Of a stretch of DNA of 63,418 nt, positions 27,756-38,508 are shown piece by piece. Positions within the stretch are counted from its first letter, which is position 1. Each line of letters starts with the position of its first letter. Where the stretch lies: positions 1 to 63,418 of the forward strand of contig QFXJ01000031.1 of the NCBI GenBank assembly GCA_003402375.1. The letters are read 5' to 3'. Made by a program: the position numbers and the translations under genes. This stretch comes from Candidatus Nitrotoga sp. CP45. Lineage in GTDB: Bacteria; Pseudomonadota; Gammaproteobacteria; Burkholderiales; Gallionellaceae. The notes under the pieces were generated by a model. That model was not told where the DNA came from, ran no database searches, and saw nothing but the letters and a program-made list of their open reading frames with translations.

Positions 27756-29065
27756 CCGGCCACAGCCCCCTTCCGCCGAATCAATCCACTACCACGGCGA
27801 CACGACACCAGCTAACCCACAATCAACTGGTCGGTTTCCTGCGTGATCAAATCGGTAAAGCCGGAACCAACACAACAGCCGTGCTATTTATGAAATTAAG
27901 GCGAGCCAAACGGCTGGATGCCATCATCGGCGACACATCCACACAATCGATCATAAATTACACAGATCAGCGTCTTGATAGCCTGTTGCGTGATGTTGAT
28001 CGCTATGCACATTTTTCTGATGAACAGATATGTCTTGTTTTGTCCGGCCTTGCCAATAGTGCCCAAAGCATACTAGCAGCGATCAAAATTCTCTCTGAAT
28101 TGCATAAACCCTTCATTGCCGATGGCCATTCAGTATCGCTACGTCCACATATCGGTATTGCCAACTTTCCAGAACTTGGCCGTGATGCAGGTCAATTATT
28201 GATGTATGCCGACATCGCATCAGACATCGCCGCAACCAATGAACAGGGATACCACGTCCATCAGCCCGAAGATCGAATTGAAGCAGAAGTTTATAACGGT
28301 CTCGACATTGAACTTACTAACGCCATTAAAGCAAACGAGTTGCAAGTTCACTACCAGCCGCAGATTAATATCCAGACCGGACGCTGTATCTCCGTTGAAG
28401 CCTTGATACGCTGGACAGCGCCAGGACAACGCATAATCAATCCGAGCACATTAATCAGAGTTGCAGAGAACGCAGGCTTGATTAACACGTTGACCCTATG
28501 GATACTTAACACTGCACTGCGCCATACAGCCGCTTTCAAAAAAGCCGGTATTAACATAGGTATCAGCGTCAATCTTCCACCCAAGCTACTCGAAGACAAA
28601 GAGCTTCCACAAATAATCCAGCAAACACTCGATATTTGGGGTGTTTCCGCATCGAACCTTACCCTTGAGATCACAGAAAGCTTGCTCATCGAAGATTATG
28701 AATCCTCCCTCACGATGTTATCAAGATTGAGAGAGCTTGGTATTCGCCTGTCAATTGATGACTTCGGCACTGGCTATTCATCGCTGGCGTACCTTAAACG
28801 CTTCCCAGTACAGGAACTAAAGATCGATATACTTTTCATTCGAAACATACATCAATCACAAGAGGACAAACATCTTGTCCGTACCATTATTGATCTGGCC
28901 AAAAATTTCAATCTGACCACAGTGGCTGAGGGAGTGGAAGACCGAAAAACATTCGACCTGTTACGCGACCTGGGCTGTGATCTGGTGCAAGGTTTTCTAT
29001 ACAGCCGCGCACTGCCTGACACGGATTTTATCAATTGGTATCGACAACACAACGTTCCAGAGTAG
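27752..29065 (+). CDS. Cyclic-di-GMP phosphodiesterase, degenerate GGDEF plus EAL
   Basis: A cytosolic protein of 437 residues. The N-terminal half resembles a GGDEF domain, but the signature is replaced by an F-S-D-E-Q segment, so it should not make c-di-GMP. The EAL domain (about 180-430) keeps its hallmarks: V-E-A-L-I-R-W, L-E-I-T-E-S, D-D-F-G-T-G-Y-S-S-L, A-E-G-V-E and Q-G-F-L-Y-S. It should hydrolyse c-di-GMP to pGpG. The ATGA overlap with the upstream HD-GYP gene implies a translationally coupled pair. Confidence 0.85.
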   Translation: MTGHSPLPPNQSTTTATRHQLTHNQLVGFLRDQIGKAGTNTTAVLFMKLRRAKRLDAIIGDTSTQSIINYTDQRLDSLLRDVDRYAHFSDEQICLVLSGLANSAQSILAAIKILSELHKPFIADGHSVSLRPHIGIANFPELGRDAGQLLMYADIASDIAATNEQGYHVHQPEDRIEAEVYNGLDIELTNAIKANELQVHYQPQINIQTGRCISVEALIRWTAPGQRIINPSTLIRVAENAGLINTLTLWILNTALRHTAAFKKAGINIGISVNLPPKLLEDKELPQIIQQTLDIWGVSASNLTLEITESLLIEDYESSLTMLSRLRELGIRLSIDDFGTGYSSLAYLKRFPVQELKIDILFIRNIHQSQEDKHLVRTIIDLAKNFNLTTVAEGVEDRKTFDLLRDLGCDLVQGFLYSRALPDTDFINWYRQHNVPE

Positions 29066-29109
29066 TGACTGGCTGTTTTTTATTTTTAATGGTGGGAAAT
29101 TTAAGCCGG

Positions 29110-29799
29110 CTAGGGTCGAATGTTTACCGCTCCATCCGGCTGTACTACACCACTCACCACTTGGCCCGATAAAGTTTTGACCTGTACGGTTTCTCCTTCC
29201 GCCGCATTACTTAACGCTTGACCATCAGCATGAACTTTGAAGGCTTGCCTTTCAATTTGAATTTGTACTGTCTGTCCCTGCTTTACTGCATAGGGGGCAC
29301 GCAACATATCTTGCTTTAACACTTGCCCTGCCCCAACACTAAATTTAAGTACTTTGCCAATCGCTTGCAAAGGATCAGTGAGAATACCTGTTTGAGCTAA
29401 TTCACTTTGCTGACTTCCAATATCCTCGGCACGTAGTACATACCCCTGTTGCAGGGGGCGATTGGTAATGAGTAAATTCGCGCTCACTTTAATTTGCACT
29501 GGAACGAACAGTGTCCATTTCTTCATATTAGTAATGCAGCGGACACCTACTGTACTGTTACCCAACAGTTGTCCGCCAGGAGGAAGAAATGCTTCCAGCG
29601 CTGGACAAGCTGGAAGCGAGACGCGCCGGTCAATCTCATTCACCGTGATAGTAACTTGGCCTGGCAGGTGAATTGTTTGCTCGTGCGCGAAAGCGGAAAT
29701 GACCGTGCGTATTTCGGCATGGCTTTGTTGCGGCACTGCCCATACGGACATGCTGCACAATATTGCGCCAAGCAATGTCCATTGCAAAATATTTTTCAT
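29110..29799 (-). CDS. flgA: Flagellar P-ring assembly chaperone FlgA
   Basis: A secreted SAF-domain protein of about 229 residues. The start at 29799 gives a good signal peptide (K-N-I-L-Q-W-T-L-L-G-A, ending V-W-A). Two other in-frame starts lie upstream without ribosome sites. The SAF-type hairpin region carries R-P-L-Q-Q-G-Y-V-L-R-A-E-D-I and A-V-K-Q-G-Q-T-V-Q-I-Q-I. FlgA helps FlgI polymerise in the periplasm. No other flagellar gene is near, so it is either an orphan or separated from its locus. A related pilus protein (CpaB/SAF) is a less likely alternative. Confidence 0.78.
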   Translation of the reverse strand: MKNILQWTLLGAILCSMSVWAVPQQSHAEIRTVISAFAHEQTIHLPGQVTITVNEIDRRVSLPACPALEAFLPPGGQLLGNSTVGVRCITNMKKWTLFVPVQIKVSANLLITNRPLQQGYVLRAEDIGSQQSELAQTGILTDPLQAIGKVLKFSVGAGQVLKQDMLRAPYAVKQGQTVQIQIERQAFKVHADGQALSNAAEGETVQVKTLSGQVVSGVVQPDGAVNIRP

Positions 29800-30092
29800 A
29801 TTTATATTATTCGCATGCATGAAATATAAGGGGCTTTTAGCAACAAAAAATTGGGTAAATTTCAATATAACCTTCTCTATCAAATTCTTAACAGGCAAGA
29901 AACCTCTAAAATTCTTAAATTTTATCCAAAATATCACGTTATAACAGCCGACTCAAATAATGGATGGCGGAACTTCATGGCATAGCCAGTTGTACCACCG
30001 TTTTACTCATGCCGCATTTCTAATAGGCCAAACAGCAATCTCAGCCAGCCGTACAATCGCATACATTGCCATATTACTCCCGGATGAATTGT

Positions 30093-30803
30093 ATGCCTTT
30101 ATTAATCAACAACCCACAGCAACAAAGCCATTGGCACAGTTTCAACACAACCGCCGAACTGGAGCGGGCTGCAACACAAGCCATATTACAAGCGGCGCTA
30201 CGCACCATTAGCCTGCGCGGAACATTCCATATCGTGCTGGCTGGTGGGACAACACCGCGCCGTGTATATGAATCACTGCGCAAGGCTGATGCAAACTGGG
30301 CTGCGTGGCATGTGTATTTCGGTGATGAACGTTGCCTGCCAGCTGACCACGTAGAACGCAACAGCTGGATGGCCGCGCAGGCGTGGCTGAACCATGTCGC
30401 CATCCCTCGTACCCAGATTTATCCTATTCCCGCAGAGAAAGGCGCGCAGGCAGCAACCAGCGCTTATACACAGATATTGGCAAGAATTGAGTTATTTGAT
30501 TTAGTTTTGCTGGGATTGGGGGAAGATGGCCACACTGCCAGCCTGTTTCCTGGCCACGAGCTGGGTAACGCAGCCGACGCTCCAACCGTTATTGTGGTTG
30601 AGAATGCGCCAAAATATCCGCCACAGCGAATCTCGCTTAGCGCGCATCGCTTGAGTGCGGCACACAAAGTTATATTTCTAGTGAGCGGTGTTATGAAGCA
30701 GCAAGCAGTAAGGGACTGGCGCAATGGAGTCGCTATTCCTGCTGCCGCTATTAGTCCAACAAACGGTGTGGATGTCTATCTTGAAGCGGCGCTGCTAACT
30801 TGA
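30093..30803 (+). CDS. pgl: 6-phosphogluconolactonase
   Basis: An enzyme of about 236 residues. It has the glucosamine/galactosamine-6-phosphate isomerase-like fold of the DevB group: L-A-G-G-T-T-P-R-R-V-Y, Y-F-G-D-E-R-C-L-P and L-L-G-L-G-E-D-G-H-T-A-S-L-F-P. It hydrolyses 6-phosphogluconolactone in the oxidative pentose phosphate pathway. The ATG at 30093 is preferred over upstream TTG (30066) and ATG (30084) candidates because GGATGA lies before it. No zwf or gnd is adjacent; the gene stands beside the glycogen genes. Confidence 0.85.
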   Translation: MPLLINNPQQQSHWHSFNTTAELERAATQAILQAALRTISLRGTFHIVLAGGTTPRRVYESLRKADANWAAWHVYFGDERCLPADHVERNSWMAAQAWLNHVAIPRTQIYPIPAEKGAQAATSAYTQILARIELFDLVLLGLGEDGHTASLFPGHELGNAADAPTVIVVENAPKYPPQRISLSAHRLSAAHKVIFLVSGVMKQQAVRDWRNGVAIPAAAISPTNGVDVYLEAALLT

Positions 30804-30881
30804 ATTGTGTAACCCACTCTGATTAACGCTGCTGCTGCCATGTACAGTGTGGAAATAATGATAAATTGTAATAGTTAATCA

Positions 30882-32906
30882 TTACAGCACCGCATTGCCC
30901 GGATTTATAGTCAACGTAATACTCATTTCATTTTTTGAAAGTGGCCATTGCAGGGTTAACATTACAGCCTGCATGATCTTTTCGAATCCGGCTTCAGATT
31001 GAGAAACTGTAAAATATGGCATACCGAACAACTGGATCGGATGGTTGTTATTCAGCACTAAATTTCCGCCTAATACACCATCATCCAGCACCACGCCATT
31101 CATATCATTCAATTCGATTCCACCGCCAAAACCACTCAGAATTTTTTCAGCCTGGATATAACGGCCAGCATAACCATCACAGCTCGGCATCGCCAATGCC
31201 ACACGTGTGAGAAAACTTCCTTGCAATACGCTATCGAAGATGTAACTAACGTATAGGCAGTTAGCTTTCAGGCTAATACGTTTTTGTATTGCTTGACCAC
31301 CAAATTCGGTGCGGAATAACATTCCTTCGGCGTTCGCTTCGACCAGTTCATAAACAAGCTCAATTTCTTTGCCATCCAGCAATAAGGAATCACGAAATAA
31401 GGTCTGTGCGTGGCTATCTGCCATCAAATTTTCCGCAGTGATTTCATGCTTAAAAGCCACGCGGTCATGCGCTGAAACAATACCGCCACCTTCATGCGGG
31501 TGCGTGGCGTGACTGGATTCAATTTTGCGGAAATAATGCTCCACCTGGCGGCGCAAGGTATCACCAAAGTTGTGATGCAATTGATATGAATCAAGTTCGG
31601 ATATGCTGGCGCTGCCGTCAAGCTTCACGATCGCTTGCAGCAGTGCGTTATGCAGGAAAACTTCATCGTGGCCGTCGCTGTCGGCATCGGTGCAAAAACA
31701 GGCTGCACGTGGAAGAACCTTATCCAGTAAAGATTCCAGTTTGACGATGGCGCCGTATACCGCCCGGCGCAAGTGGGGCAGATACAACCCTCCAAACAAG
31801 CCATGCCAGTATGCGTCGTTGGCTTGCGCAATATAGAGTTGGTCAATCATCTCCTGTGTGCACTTTTCTTCCGGCAAGGCATGTAAACGCTCAGATAATC
31901 CCAACATGCGCTTGTGCATCCAGTTTGACTCGGGATAACGGGTGAGAAAATTCTTCCAGATGCCGCCGCGCAGGAATGCCTTGCGATCTTCGTAATGGCC
32001 GCTTGCTTTTTCCGTATGGACTAAATCAGCATACGTATGTGCAGCAGCGACCGGCAAAGTCCACTCATTCATTTCAATGTACGAGGTGGTAGGCAGATAT
32101 ACAATGCCGCGCGTTTTTTCATTGGCGTGATAGTCACGATAGGTCTGTGTGGTGATTTTCGATGAAGCCAGCACCCCACGAATAAAATCTTCCAGCCAGC
32201 CTTTTTCATAAACCCACTGATAAGTTTCCGGCCAGATGCCAAACTTTTCAATGTCATCGAAATACACAGCTGATGCTTGCCTGTCGGTACGCGTCAAGCT
32301 TTCCAGATAGGCCACTACTTCATGCGCCGGAGAAAATGGCATGCGGTAGCGTAGCGCCTCGGAAATCGGGAATAAGTCGAGTTTGCGGCCGTCCTCTTCG
32401 GTGGTGAAATAGCCATTCAATTCTTCAATGCGCTTGCCGCTGCACAAGAAGTGGTAATCATCTACGGTGACGTACTCAATTTTGGAATCCGATAAGGCAG
32501 GCACTACCGTTGCCTCCCACACACGCTCAGTTAGCCATGCACCTTGTGCCCGTTTGCCCATCCTGGCTTCCAGTTTGTCGGACAACCTGACGATCTGTCC
32601 AATACGGTCGCGGTTGGGGATAACCGCCAGAACCGGCTCGGTGTCGCCGCCACCGAACATTTCGACTTGGCCGCGTTGTACCATTTCAGTGAGCAAAGCC
32701 ATATCTTGCGGATATTTATTAAATAGGTAATCGAGCAACCAACCACTGAAATGTGCGGCAAAACGAAATTCGGGATAGCGATGTAATATATGCAGAAAAG
32801 GCTTATAGCAACGCTGATGCGCGTCGTCCACCACTTCCGGGAAGTTGCCCACCGGCTGATGAGCGTGAACGCCAAAAAGCAAAGAAACTGTTTCGTGTAT
32901 TTTCAT
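30882..32906 (-). CDS. GH57 4-alpha-glucanotransferase / alpha-amylase
   Basis: A protein of 674 residues. The N-terminal GH57 barrel (V-H-A-H-Q-P-V-G near residue 14) carries the nucleophile glutamate in G-A-W-L-T-E-R-V-W-E near residue 125 and the acid aspartate in Y-F-D-D-I-E-K-F-G-I-W near 215. It continues with DUF1925/DUF1926-type beta domains. It resembles Thermococcus-type 4-alpha-glucanotransferase, which rearranges malto-oligosaccharides. It lies on the same strand as a second GH57 gene and glgC, so it probably acts in glycogen turnover. Confidence 0.82.
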   Translation of the reverse strand: MKIHETVSLLFGVHAHQPVGNFPEVVDDAHQRCYKPFLHILHRYPEFRFAAHFSGWLLDYLFNKYPQDMALLTEMVQRGQVEMFGGGDTEPVLAVIPNRDRIGQIVRLSDKLEARMGKRAQGAWLTERVWEATVVPALSDSKIEYVTVDDYHFLCSGKRIEELNGYFTTEEDGRKLDLFPISEALRYRMPFSPAHEVVAYLESLTRTDRQASAVYFDDIEKFGIWPETYQWVYEKGWLEDFIRGVLASSKITTQTYRDYHANEKTRGIVYLPTTSYIEMNEWTLPVAAAHTYADLVHTEKASGHYEDRKAFLRGGIWKNFLTRYPESNWMHKRMLGLSERLHALPEEKCTQEMIDQLYIAQANDAYWHGLFGGLYLPHLRRAVYGAIVKLESLLDKVLPRAACFCTDADSDGHDEVFLHNALLQAIVKLDGSASISELDSYQLHHNFGDTLRRQVEHYFRKIESSHATHPHEGGGIVSAHDRVAFKHEITAENLMADSHAQTLFRDSLLLDGKEIELVYELVEANAEGMLFRTEFGGQAIQKRISLKANCLYVSYIFDSVLQGSFLTRVALAMPSCDGYAGRYIQAEKILSGFGGGIELNDMNGVVLDDGVLGGNLVLNNNHPIQLFGMPYFTVSQSEAGFEKIMQAVMLTLQWPLSKNEMSITLTINPGNAVL

Positions 32907-33017
32907 TTTTAAAAATCTGTGTAATTGCCAATGACATTGTAATATTTCAAAAAATATTACACTAAAGTTGAAATACAGCCGACTGATATTCGTTGCCAGG
33001 CCAATGCGAGCATACCC

Positions 33018-34736
33018 TCAAGAACCACGACGCATCGTACCACCTGCTTCAGGTAAACCACCGCCTTGGCTGATTGGAGAGTTTAAAATGGCTGGAACTG
33101 GTAATTTCAAGTAACGATATAACTGCATTAAATTGCTGCGATAGAGGCGATCAAAACTTTTTACCGCATGGTCAGGATTGTAATCACCAAACCACCAGAA
33201 CCAATCGGAACTCTCGCATGAAGCCAACTGTTTTTCGGCAACCAAGCGCTCTGCCTCGTTCAAGCGGCCGCTTGCCACCACCAAGTCATAATTTTGTTTC
33301 GCCATACACAACAAATCCCAAGCGCGGTTCTTGTCGGGCGAACCAATCCAGGTGGAGAAATCGCCGTATACCCAACTACCGGCAACAAGACGCGGCAGCT
33401 CTCCTTCTTTGGCAAGCTGTTGGTTTCCTTCAGCATTGTCAAGCCGATCCAGATAACCGCAATAGGTCGTGGTGCGGATTGACGAATGGGTTTGTAATAC
33501 AGAATATAAATCGGCAAAGAAATGATAGCCGTTATATGGATAATATTCCCAAGCGTTTTCACCATCAAGGATAACGCTGACCACTGGCGCTTCGCCCTCA
33601 GGTGCCTGCTGTGCAATCGCTTCGAGCTGGGAAACAAAATGCATTGCGGCGTCCTTGCCATTCCAACGCGAATATTCAAAACCAATCAAATCGGATAGGC
33701 GGTCATCCCGAAAAAAACAGCGCACACTACTTGCTGCACCTTGCAAATGATAAGGGCGATAGAGATATTGGGCTCGCTCAGGCAAATAATGCTCCGCAGT
33801 GCGCAAACTGTTAGCCAATACGCCTTCTCCACTTGCCGTCCAGCGGCATTCTTGCAGCGCAAACACTTCCAGTAATTCGGTTGAAATCGCACCTTCTGCT
33901 GGCCAAATACCGTGAGGAGTGGCACCAAAGCGTGCCTGGTGACTTTTTTGGGCGGAAAGAAGATGTGCCTGGACGCGTGATTTCCCGCCGGGATAGCATT
34001 TCGATTGCGGCAGGCTGATATCCGGTTTGCTATCACGCGCACTATTAATATCCAGTAACAACGGCGCAAGCGGATGGTAGTGGGGCGTCGTGGAAAGTTC
34101 GATTTGACCGCTTTCGGCCAGCTTGCGGTAACGCGGAATAATGCTGGATATGACTTGTCCGATCAAATCGAATAACCACTTGCGATCGGCATAATTAAAG
34201 CTTTCGTTCTTGCTCATTAGGCGAATGATTAAGTCGTGTTCGCGGCGCACACTTTCGCCACACCACGCCAAATGGTACCAGGTCAGCAAGTCAGCAAAAT
34301 ATTGACCCGACAGATAGGCAAGCTCTGTACTGCCGCCGGATTCGAGCATTTTGTATAAGTCAGACAGACGCTTGTAGGCGGGATACGGCGCGACCATACT
34401 ATGGTGGTTACTGCGGAAGCAACTTGTCAAGACCAAATCACGTTCCGTTGAGTTCAAGTCATTGAGGTTCTCGCGCGCCAGCAGCCGCAACAACGGGTCA
34501 CGTATCTGGCCAGTGGTGAACTGCTGTTCGTAATCTTCCAATTGATCCAACAAAACCGGCACGAAATTCACCGTCGCCTTCACCTGAGGATATTGTTCCA
34601 GATGAAAAGCCATGTCGGTGTAATCCTTGATCGCATGTAGATAAACCCACGGCAACAAAAAGTCGCCACTGGCATAATCGCGATAATCTGGCTGGTGCAT
34701 GTGCCAAAGAAAAACTAAATCGAGAGGCTTGGACAT
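33018..34736 (-). CDS. GH57 family glycoside hydrolase (alpha-amylase type)
   Basis: A protein of 572 residues. The GH57 motifs are F-L-W-H-M-H-Q-P-D-Y near residue 10, the catalytic glutamate region G-I-W-P-A-E-G-A-I-S near 280, and the aspartate region S-V-I-L-D-G-E-N-A-W-E-Y near 385. It belongs to the group with the DUF3536-like or amylopullulanase-type core and probably splits alpha-1,4 or alpha-1,6 glucosidic bonds of glycogen. The gene is between glgC and the first GH57 enzyme on the same strand. The start at 34736 is the only good one; it is 37 nt after the glgC stop. Confidence 0.82.
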   Translation of the reverse strand: MSKPLDLVFLWHMHQPDYRDYASGDFLLPWVYLHAIKDYTDMAFHLEQYPQVKATVNFVPVLLDQLEDYEQQFTTGQIRDPLLRLLARENLNDLNSTERDLVLTSCFRSNHHSMVAPYPAYKRLSDLYKMLESGGSTELAYLSGQYFADLLTWYHLAWCGESVRREHDLIIRLMSKNESFNYADRKWLFDLIGQVISSIIPRYRKLAESGQIELSTTPHYHPLAPLLLDINSARDSKPDISLPQSKCYPGGKSRVQAHLLSAQKSHQARFGATPHGIWPAEGAISTELLEVFALQECRWTASGEGVLANSLRTAEHYLPERAQYLYRPYHLQGAASSVRCFFRDDRLSDLIGFEYSRWNGKDAAMHFVSQLEAIAQQAPEGEAPVVSVILDGENAWEYYPYNGYHFFADLYSVLQTHSSIRTTTYCGYLDRLDNAEGNQQLAKEGELPRLVAGSWVYGDFSTWIGSPDKNRAWDLLCMAKQNYDLVVASGRLNEAERLVAEKQLASCESSDWFWWFGDYNPDHAVKSFDRLYRSNLMQLYRYLKLPVPAILNSPISQGGGLPEAGGTMRRGS

Positions 34737-34773
34737 AAAAATTTCATTTAATTAAATGTGAATAGACGTAAAT

Positions 34774-36054
34774 TTAACGCACGCGGTGCACTTCCTGGTT
34801 TAGCATGTCGGGGGTGATCAACGTAATGCCGTTATCACTTACAAAAAAACGTCTCGCGTCTTCCTCACGGTTAACCCCGGCGGTCATGCCCTCCGGGATC
34901 ACGCAATTTTTGTCCACCACCACGCGCTTGAGCGTTACATTGCGTGACACCTTTACGTTGGGCAAAATTACCGAATCCTCGACATTACTATAACTATGTA
35001 TATGCACGTTAGAGAATAGCAGCGAATTACGCACGTAAGCGCCACTGATGATGCAGCCTCCCGATACTAAAGAATCCACAGCCATACCACGGCGAGTACT
35101 GTCATCGAATACGAATTTGGCCGGTGGCAATTGTTCCTGATACGTCCAGATTGGCCATTCTTGATCATACATATTAAGGGCAGGAGTGACCTTGGTAAGC
35201 TCCATGTTAGCTTCCCAATAAGCATCTATCGTTCCCACATCTCGCCAATAGGGTACTTCGCCATTCAGATTGACACAACTATCTTCAAAACTCTGCGCAA
35301 ACACGCGATAGCGCGCGGATACTAGATGCGGAATGATGTCTTTGCCGAAATCATGGCTGGAATTTTTATCATCTGCGTCGCGCACCAATTGTTCGTACAG
35401 AAAACGGGTATTAAACACATACACGCCCATACTGGCCAACGCCAAATTAGGGTTTCCTGGAATCGGCGTGGGGTGGTCAGGCTTCTCGTTGAAATTCACT
35501 ACTCGTGACTCCGTATCCACACCCATTACGCCAAATCCAGTCGCATCTTTGATAGGCACCTCAATACAGGCAACCGTCATATCGGCCTGTTTTTCAACAT
35601 GGGTGGCCAGGAGTTTGCCGTAATCCATCTTGTAGACGTGGTCGCCCGCCAATATCAGTACGTAATCTGGATTCGTTGTGCGCATGATATCCAAGTTTTG
35701 GAATACCGCATCGGCCGTGCCTCGATACCACATTTCCTCTATTCTTTGCTGAGCCGGCAGCACGTCAATGAATTCACCAAACTGGCCATTCAGAAAACTC
35801 CAGCCACGCTGAATATGCTGGATCAAACTATGTGACTTGTATTGCGTCGCCACACCAATTCGTCTGATGCCAGAATTTACGCAATTTGACAGCACAAAAT
35901 CGATAATGCGAAACTTGCCGCCAAATGGCACAGCTGGCTTGGCTCGCCAATCTGTAAGTTGATGCAGACGGGTGCCACGTCCCCCAGCTAAAATCATGGC
36001 ATACGTGCTTTTAGTTATTGAACTGACAAAACGTAAATTCTCAGGTAGCGGCAT
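34774..36054 (-). CDS. glgC: Glucose-1-phosphate adenylyltransferase
   Basis: An enzyme of 426 residues that makes ADP-glucose, the committed step of glycogen synthesis. The nucleotide loop is [13 protein letters not shown] near residue 22. Downstream are the conserved [10 protein letters not shown] and F-N-E-K-P motifs, and the C-terminal left-handed beta helix with hexapeptide-like repeats. The AGGAGGGG ribosome site is 4 nt before the ATG. It is divergent from glgB with 96 bp between them, where the shared control region must lie. The expected partner glgA is not present. Confidence 0.93.
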   Translation of the reverse strand: MPLPENLRFVSSITKSTYAMILAGGRGTRLHQLTDWRAKPAVPFGGKFRIIDFVLSNCVNSGIRRIGVATQYKSHSLIQHIQRGWSFLNGQFGEFIDVLPAQQRIEEMWYRGTADAVFQNLDIMRTTNPDYVLILAGDHVYKMDYGKLLATHVEKQADMTVACIEVPIKDATGFGVMGVDTESRVVNFNEKPDHPTPIPGNPNLALASMGVYVFNTRFLYEQLVRDADDKNSSHDFGKDIIPHLVSARYRVFAQSFEDSCVNLNGEVPYWRDVGTIDAYWEANMELTKVTPALNMYDQEWPIWTYQEQLPPAKFVFDDSTRRGMAVDSLVSGGCIISGAYVRNSLLFSNVHIHSYSNVEDSVILPNVKVSRNVTLKRVVVDKNCVIPEGMTAGVNREEDARRFFVSDNGITLITPDMLNQEVHRVR

Positions 36055-36150
36055 GATTCCCCTCCTAGTCGTTGATTTAGAATCTTGTTCATAACTGTAT
36101 CAGAATTGTAATTATAGCCGGATCTTAATTGTGGTTATAATCACCTCACC

Positions 36151-38355
36151 ATGAGAAAGAATCTTCGCATCAAACTTGATCCGCGTGCTGAACTATTGTT
36201 GCAAGGGCGACTGCATAATCCCTTCGCTTATCTTGGCCCACATCAAGAAAAAGATAGATATGTAGTGCGGGTATTTAACCCTTACGCAAGTGAAATTTGG
36301 CTGAAAACCGCGCATGGCGGCGAGGCGCTGGAACGCGTTCACCCAGATGGTTTATTCGAATGGCATGGCAGCGAAGAACCGCACCACCCCTATAGTCTGC
36401 GCATCCGGGAAAACGGACCGGGACTAAACAACAATATTGAGCGCTTGGTGCATGATTGCTATGCCTTTGCACCACAAATTTCCGACTTCGACCTGCACCT
36501 TTTTAACGAAGGAAAGCTACATCAGGCCTATCGCGTACTGGGTTCACGTGCAATGCAAATTAACGGCATTCTGGGTGTGCGTTTTGCAGTGTGGGCGCCG
36601 AATGCCGAGCGAGTCAGTGTGATAGGCGAATTTAACCGCTGGGATGGGCGCATTCATCCGATGGCGGCGCATGGTTCCAGCGGCGTGTGGGAGTTATTCA
36701 TTCCAGAAATTGAACAAGGCATGCTGTACAAATTTGAGATCCGCAATCACGCCGGTATCTTGCTAGTCAAAACCGACCCCTATGCCAACGCATTTGAATT
36801 GCGGCCTGGTACTGCCGCTCGCGCTGGATCTGCTATCCACCACCCATGGCAGGATGCAGAATGGATGGAGCAACGCAGCAAATGGGACTGGCTACACGCC
36901 CCTCTCAATGTCTACGAAATTCATGCGGGATCATGGAAACGTCATCCAGATGGGCGTTGTTATACCTATCGCGAGCTGGCTGAAAATCTTGTTCCCTATC
37001 TCAAAGATATGGGCTATACCCACGTTGAACTCATGCCTGTATCGGAACACCCACTCGACGAATCATGGGGTTACCAAGCGACCGGCTATTTCGCCGCGAC
37101 CAGCCGCTTCGGTTCCCCTGATGATTTATGCCATTTCATAGATAACTGTCATCAGGCCGGAATTGGCGTGCTACTCGACTGGGTGCCAGCGCATTTCCCG
37201 CAGGACGCCTTTGCGCTGGCATATTTTGATGGCACCGCGCTGTATGAACACGAAGATCCGCGCCTCGGCTTCCATCAAGACTGGGGCACGCACATTTTTA
37301 ACTATGGCCGTAATGAGGTAAAAAGCTTTTTATTGTCCAGTGCGCATTACTGGCTGTCACAATTTCATTTCGATGGCCTGCGTGTGGATGCGGTGGCTTC
37401 CATGTTGTATCTCGATTATTCGCGTAAGGAAGGTGAATGGCTACCGAACAAATATGGCGGGCGGGAAAATCTTGAGGCCATCGAGTTCCTGCGCGAACTT
37501 AACATCATGGTACATGACGTATTCCCAGGTGCGTTGACGCTAGCCGAGGAGTCCACCTCATGGCCGGGGGTATCGCGCCCAGTTTATCTTGGTGGACTCG
37601 GCTTTTCCATGAAGTGGAACATGGGCTGGATGAATGACACACTTAGCTTCATGCAGTTAGAACCAATTCACCGCCGCTATCACCTTAATCAACTGACCTT
37701 TAGTCAGCTTTATGCTTATAGCGAGAACTTTATGCTGCCGTTTTCACATGATGAAATCGTACATGGCAAGGGTTCGTTACTTGACAAGATGCCCGGCGAT
37801 AGCTGGCAGAAATTTGCCAACCTACGGTTATTACTGACTTATCAAATGACAAGTCCAGGCAAGAAGCTCAATTTTATGGGTAATGAGTTCGGCCAAGGAC
37901 GAGAATGGAGATCGAGCTGGGAACTTGAATGGTGGCAACTCGGCCTGGAACCACATCAGGGCATACAAAGCATGGTACGCGATTTGAATCATTTTTACCG
38001 CAATTTACCGGCTTTATATGAACAGGACTTCGAACAAGATGGATTTTCCTGGATTGATTGCCAGGATGTCGAACGTTCGCTGCTTTCTTTCTTACGCCGT
38101 GGGCGAAATGGCGAGACAGTTATAGTTGCCTTTAATTTCACTCCAGTCCCACGTCACCGCTACCGCATCGGCGTTCCGTTCAATTGTACTTATCGGGAAA
38201 TTTTCAACAGTGATTCGCACTATTATGGTGGCGGCAATCTCGGAAACTCCAGCGAAATTCATGCCGAATTTCTACCCTGGATGGGACAACCCTATTCCAT
38301 CGAGATAGAATTGCCGCCGCTCGCAGGTATTATGCTAACGCCAGCACGGGCATAA
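36151..38355 (+). CDS. glgB: 1,4-alpha-glucan branching enzyme
   Basis: A GH13 enzyme of 734 residues. N-terminal beta-sandwich domains (about 1-230) are followed by the catalytic barrel. The nucleophile is in G-L-R-V-D-A-V-A-S near residue 410, the general acid in A-E-E-S-T-S-W-P near 463, and the transition-state aspartate in S-H-D-E-I-V-H-G-K near 535. It adds alpha-1,6 branches to glycogen. The length matches the 728-residue Escherichia coli enzyme. It is divergent from glgC and followed by pgi after 153 bp. Confidence 0.93.
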   Translation: MRKNLRIKLDPRAELLLQGRLHNPFAYLGPHQEKDRYVVRVFNPYASEIWLKTAHGGEALERVHPDGLFEWHGSEEPHHPYSLRIRENGPGLNNNIERLVHDCYAFAPQISDFDLHLFNEGKLHQAYRVLGSRAMQINGILGVRFAVWAPNAERVSVIGEFNRWDGRIHPMAAHGSSGVWELFIPEIEQGMLYKFEIRNHAGILLVKTDPYANAFELRPGTAARAGSAIHHPWQDAEWMEQRSKWDWLHAPLNVYEIHAGSWKRHPDGRCYTYRELAENLVPYLKDMGYTHVELMPVSEHPLDESWGYQATGYFAATSRFGSPDDLCHFIDNCHQAGIGVLLDWVPAHFPQDAFALAYFDGTALYEHEDPRLGFHQDWGTHIFNYGRNEVKSFLLSSAHYWLSQFHFDGLRVDAVASMLYLDYSRKEGEWLPNKYGGRENLEAIEFLRELNIMVHDVFPGALTLAEESTSWPGVSRPVYLGGLGFSMKWNMGWMNDTLSFMQLEPIHRRYHLNQLTFSQLYAYSENFMLPFSHDEIVHGKGSLLDKMPGDSWQKFANLRLLLTYQMTSPGKKLNFMGNEFGQGREWRSSWELEWWQLGLEPHQGIQSMVRDLNHFYRNLPALYEQDFEQDGFSWIDCQDVERSLLSFLRRGRNGETVIVAFNFTPVPRHRYRIGVPFNCTYREIFNSDSHYYGGGNLGNSSEIHAEFLPWMGQPYSIEIELPPLAGIMLTPARA

Positions 38356-38422
38356 AACTAACGTTGCAAACGCTTTAGCGCCTTTTATTAACCTTTTAAA
38401 TTTATAACAAATAAACACATTC

Positions 38423-38440
38423 TTCCCGTCTTTACGGGAA
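38423..38440. terminator. Short hairpin between glgB and pgi
   Basis: TTCCCGT, a 4-nt loop, ACGGGAA. It has no U-tract on the + strand, so termination is uncertain. Confidence 0.3.
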
Positions 38441-38508
38441 TGAAATAGGGAAATATTTTGCAAAATCGTCAATAATATAAATGTTCAATCGATAATTTTA
38501 AAACAACT

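Noticed and set aside
36136-36141. TATAAT just before glgB
   Set aside because: The start site would be only a few nt before the ATG and no -35 is at a proper distance, so chance is likely.
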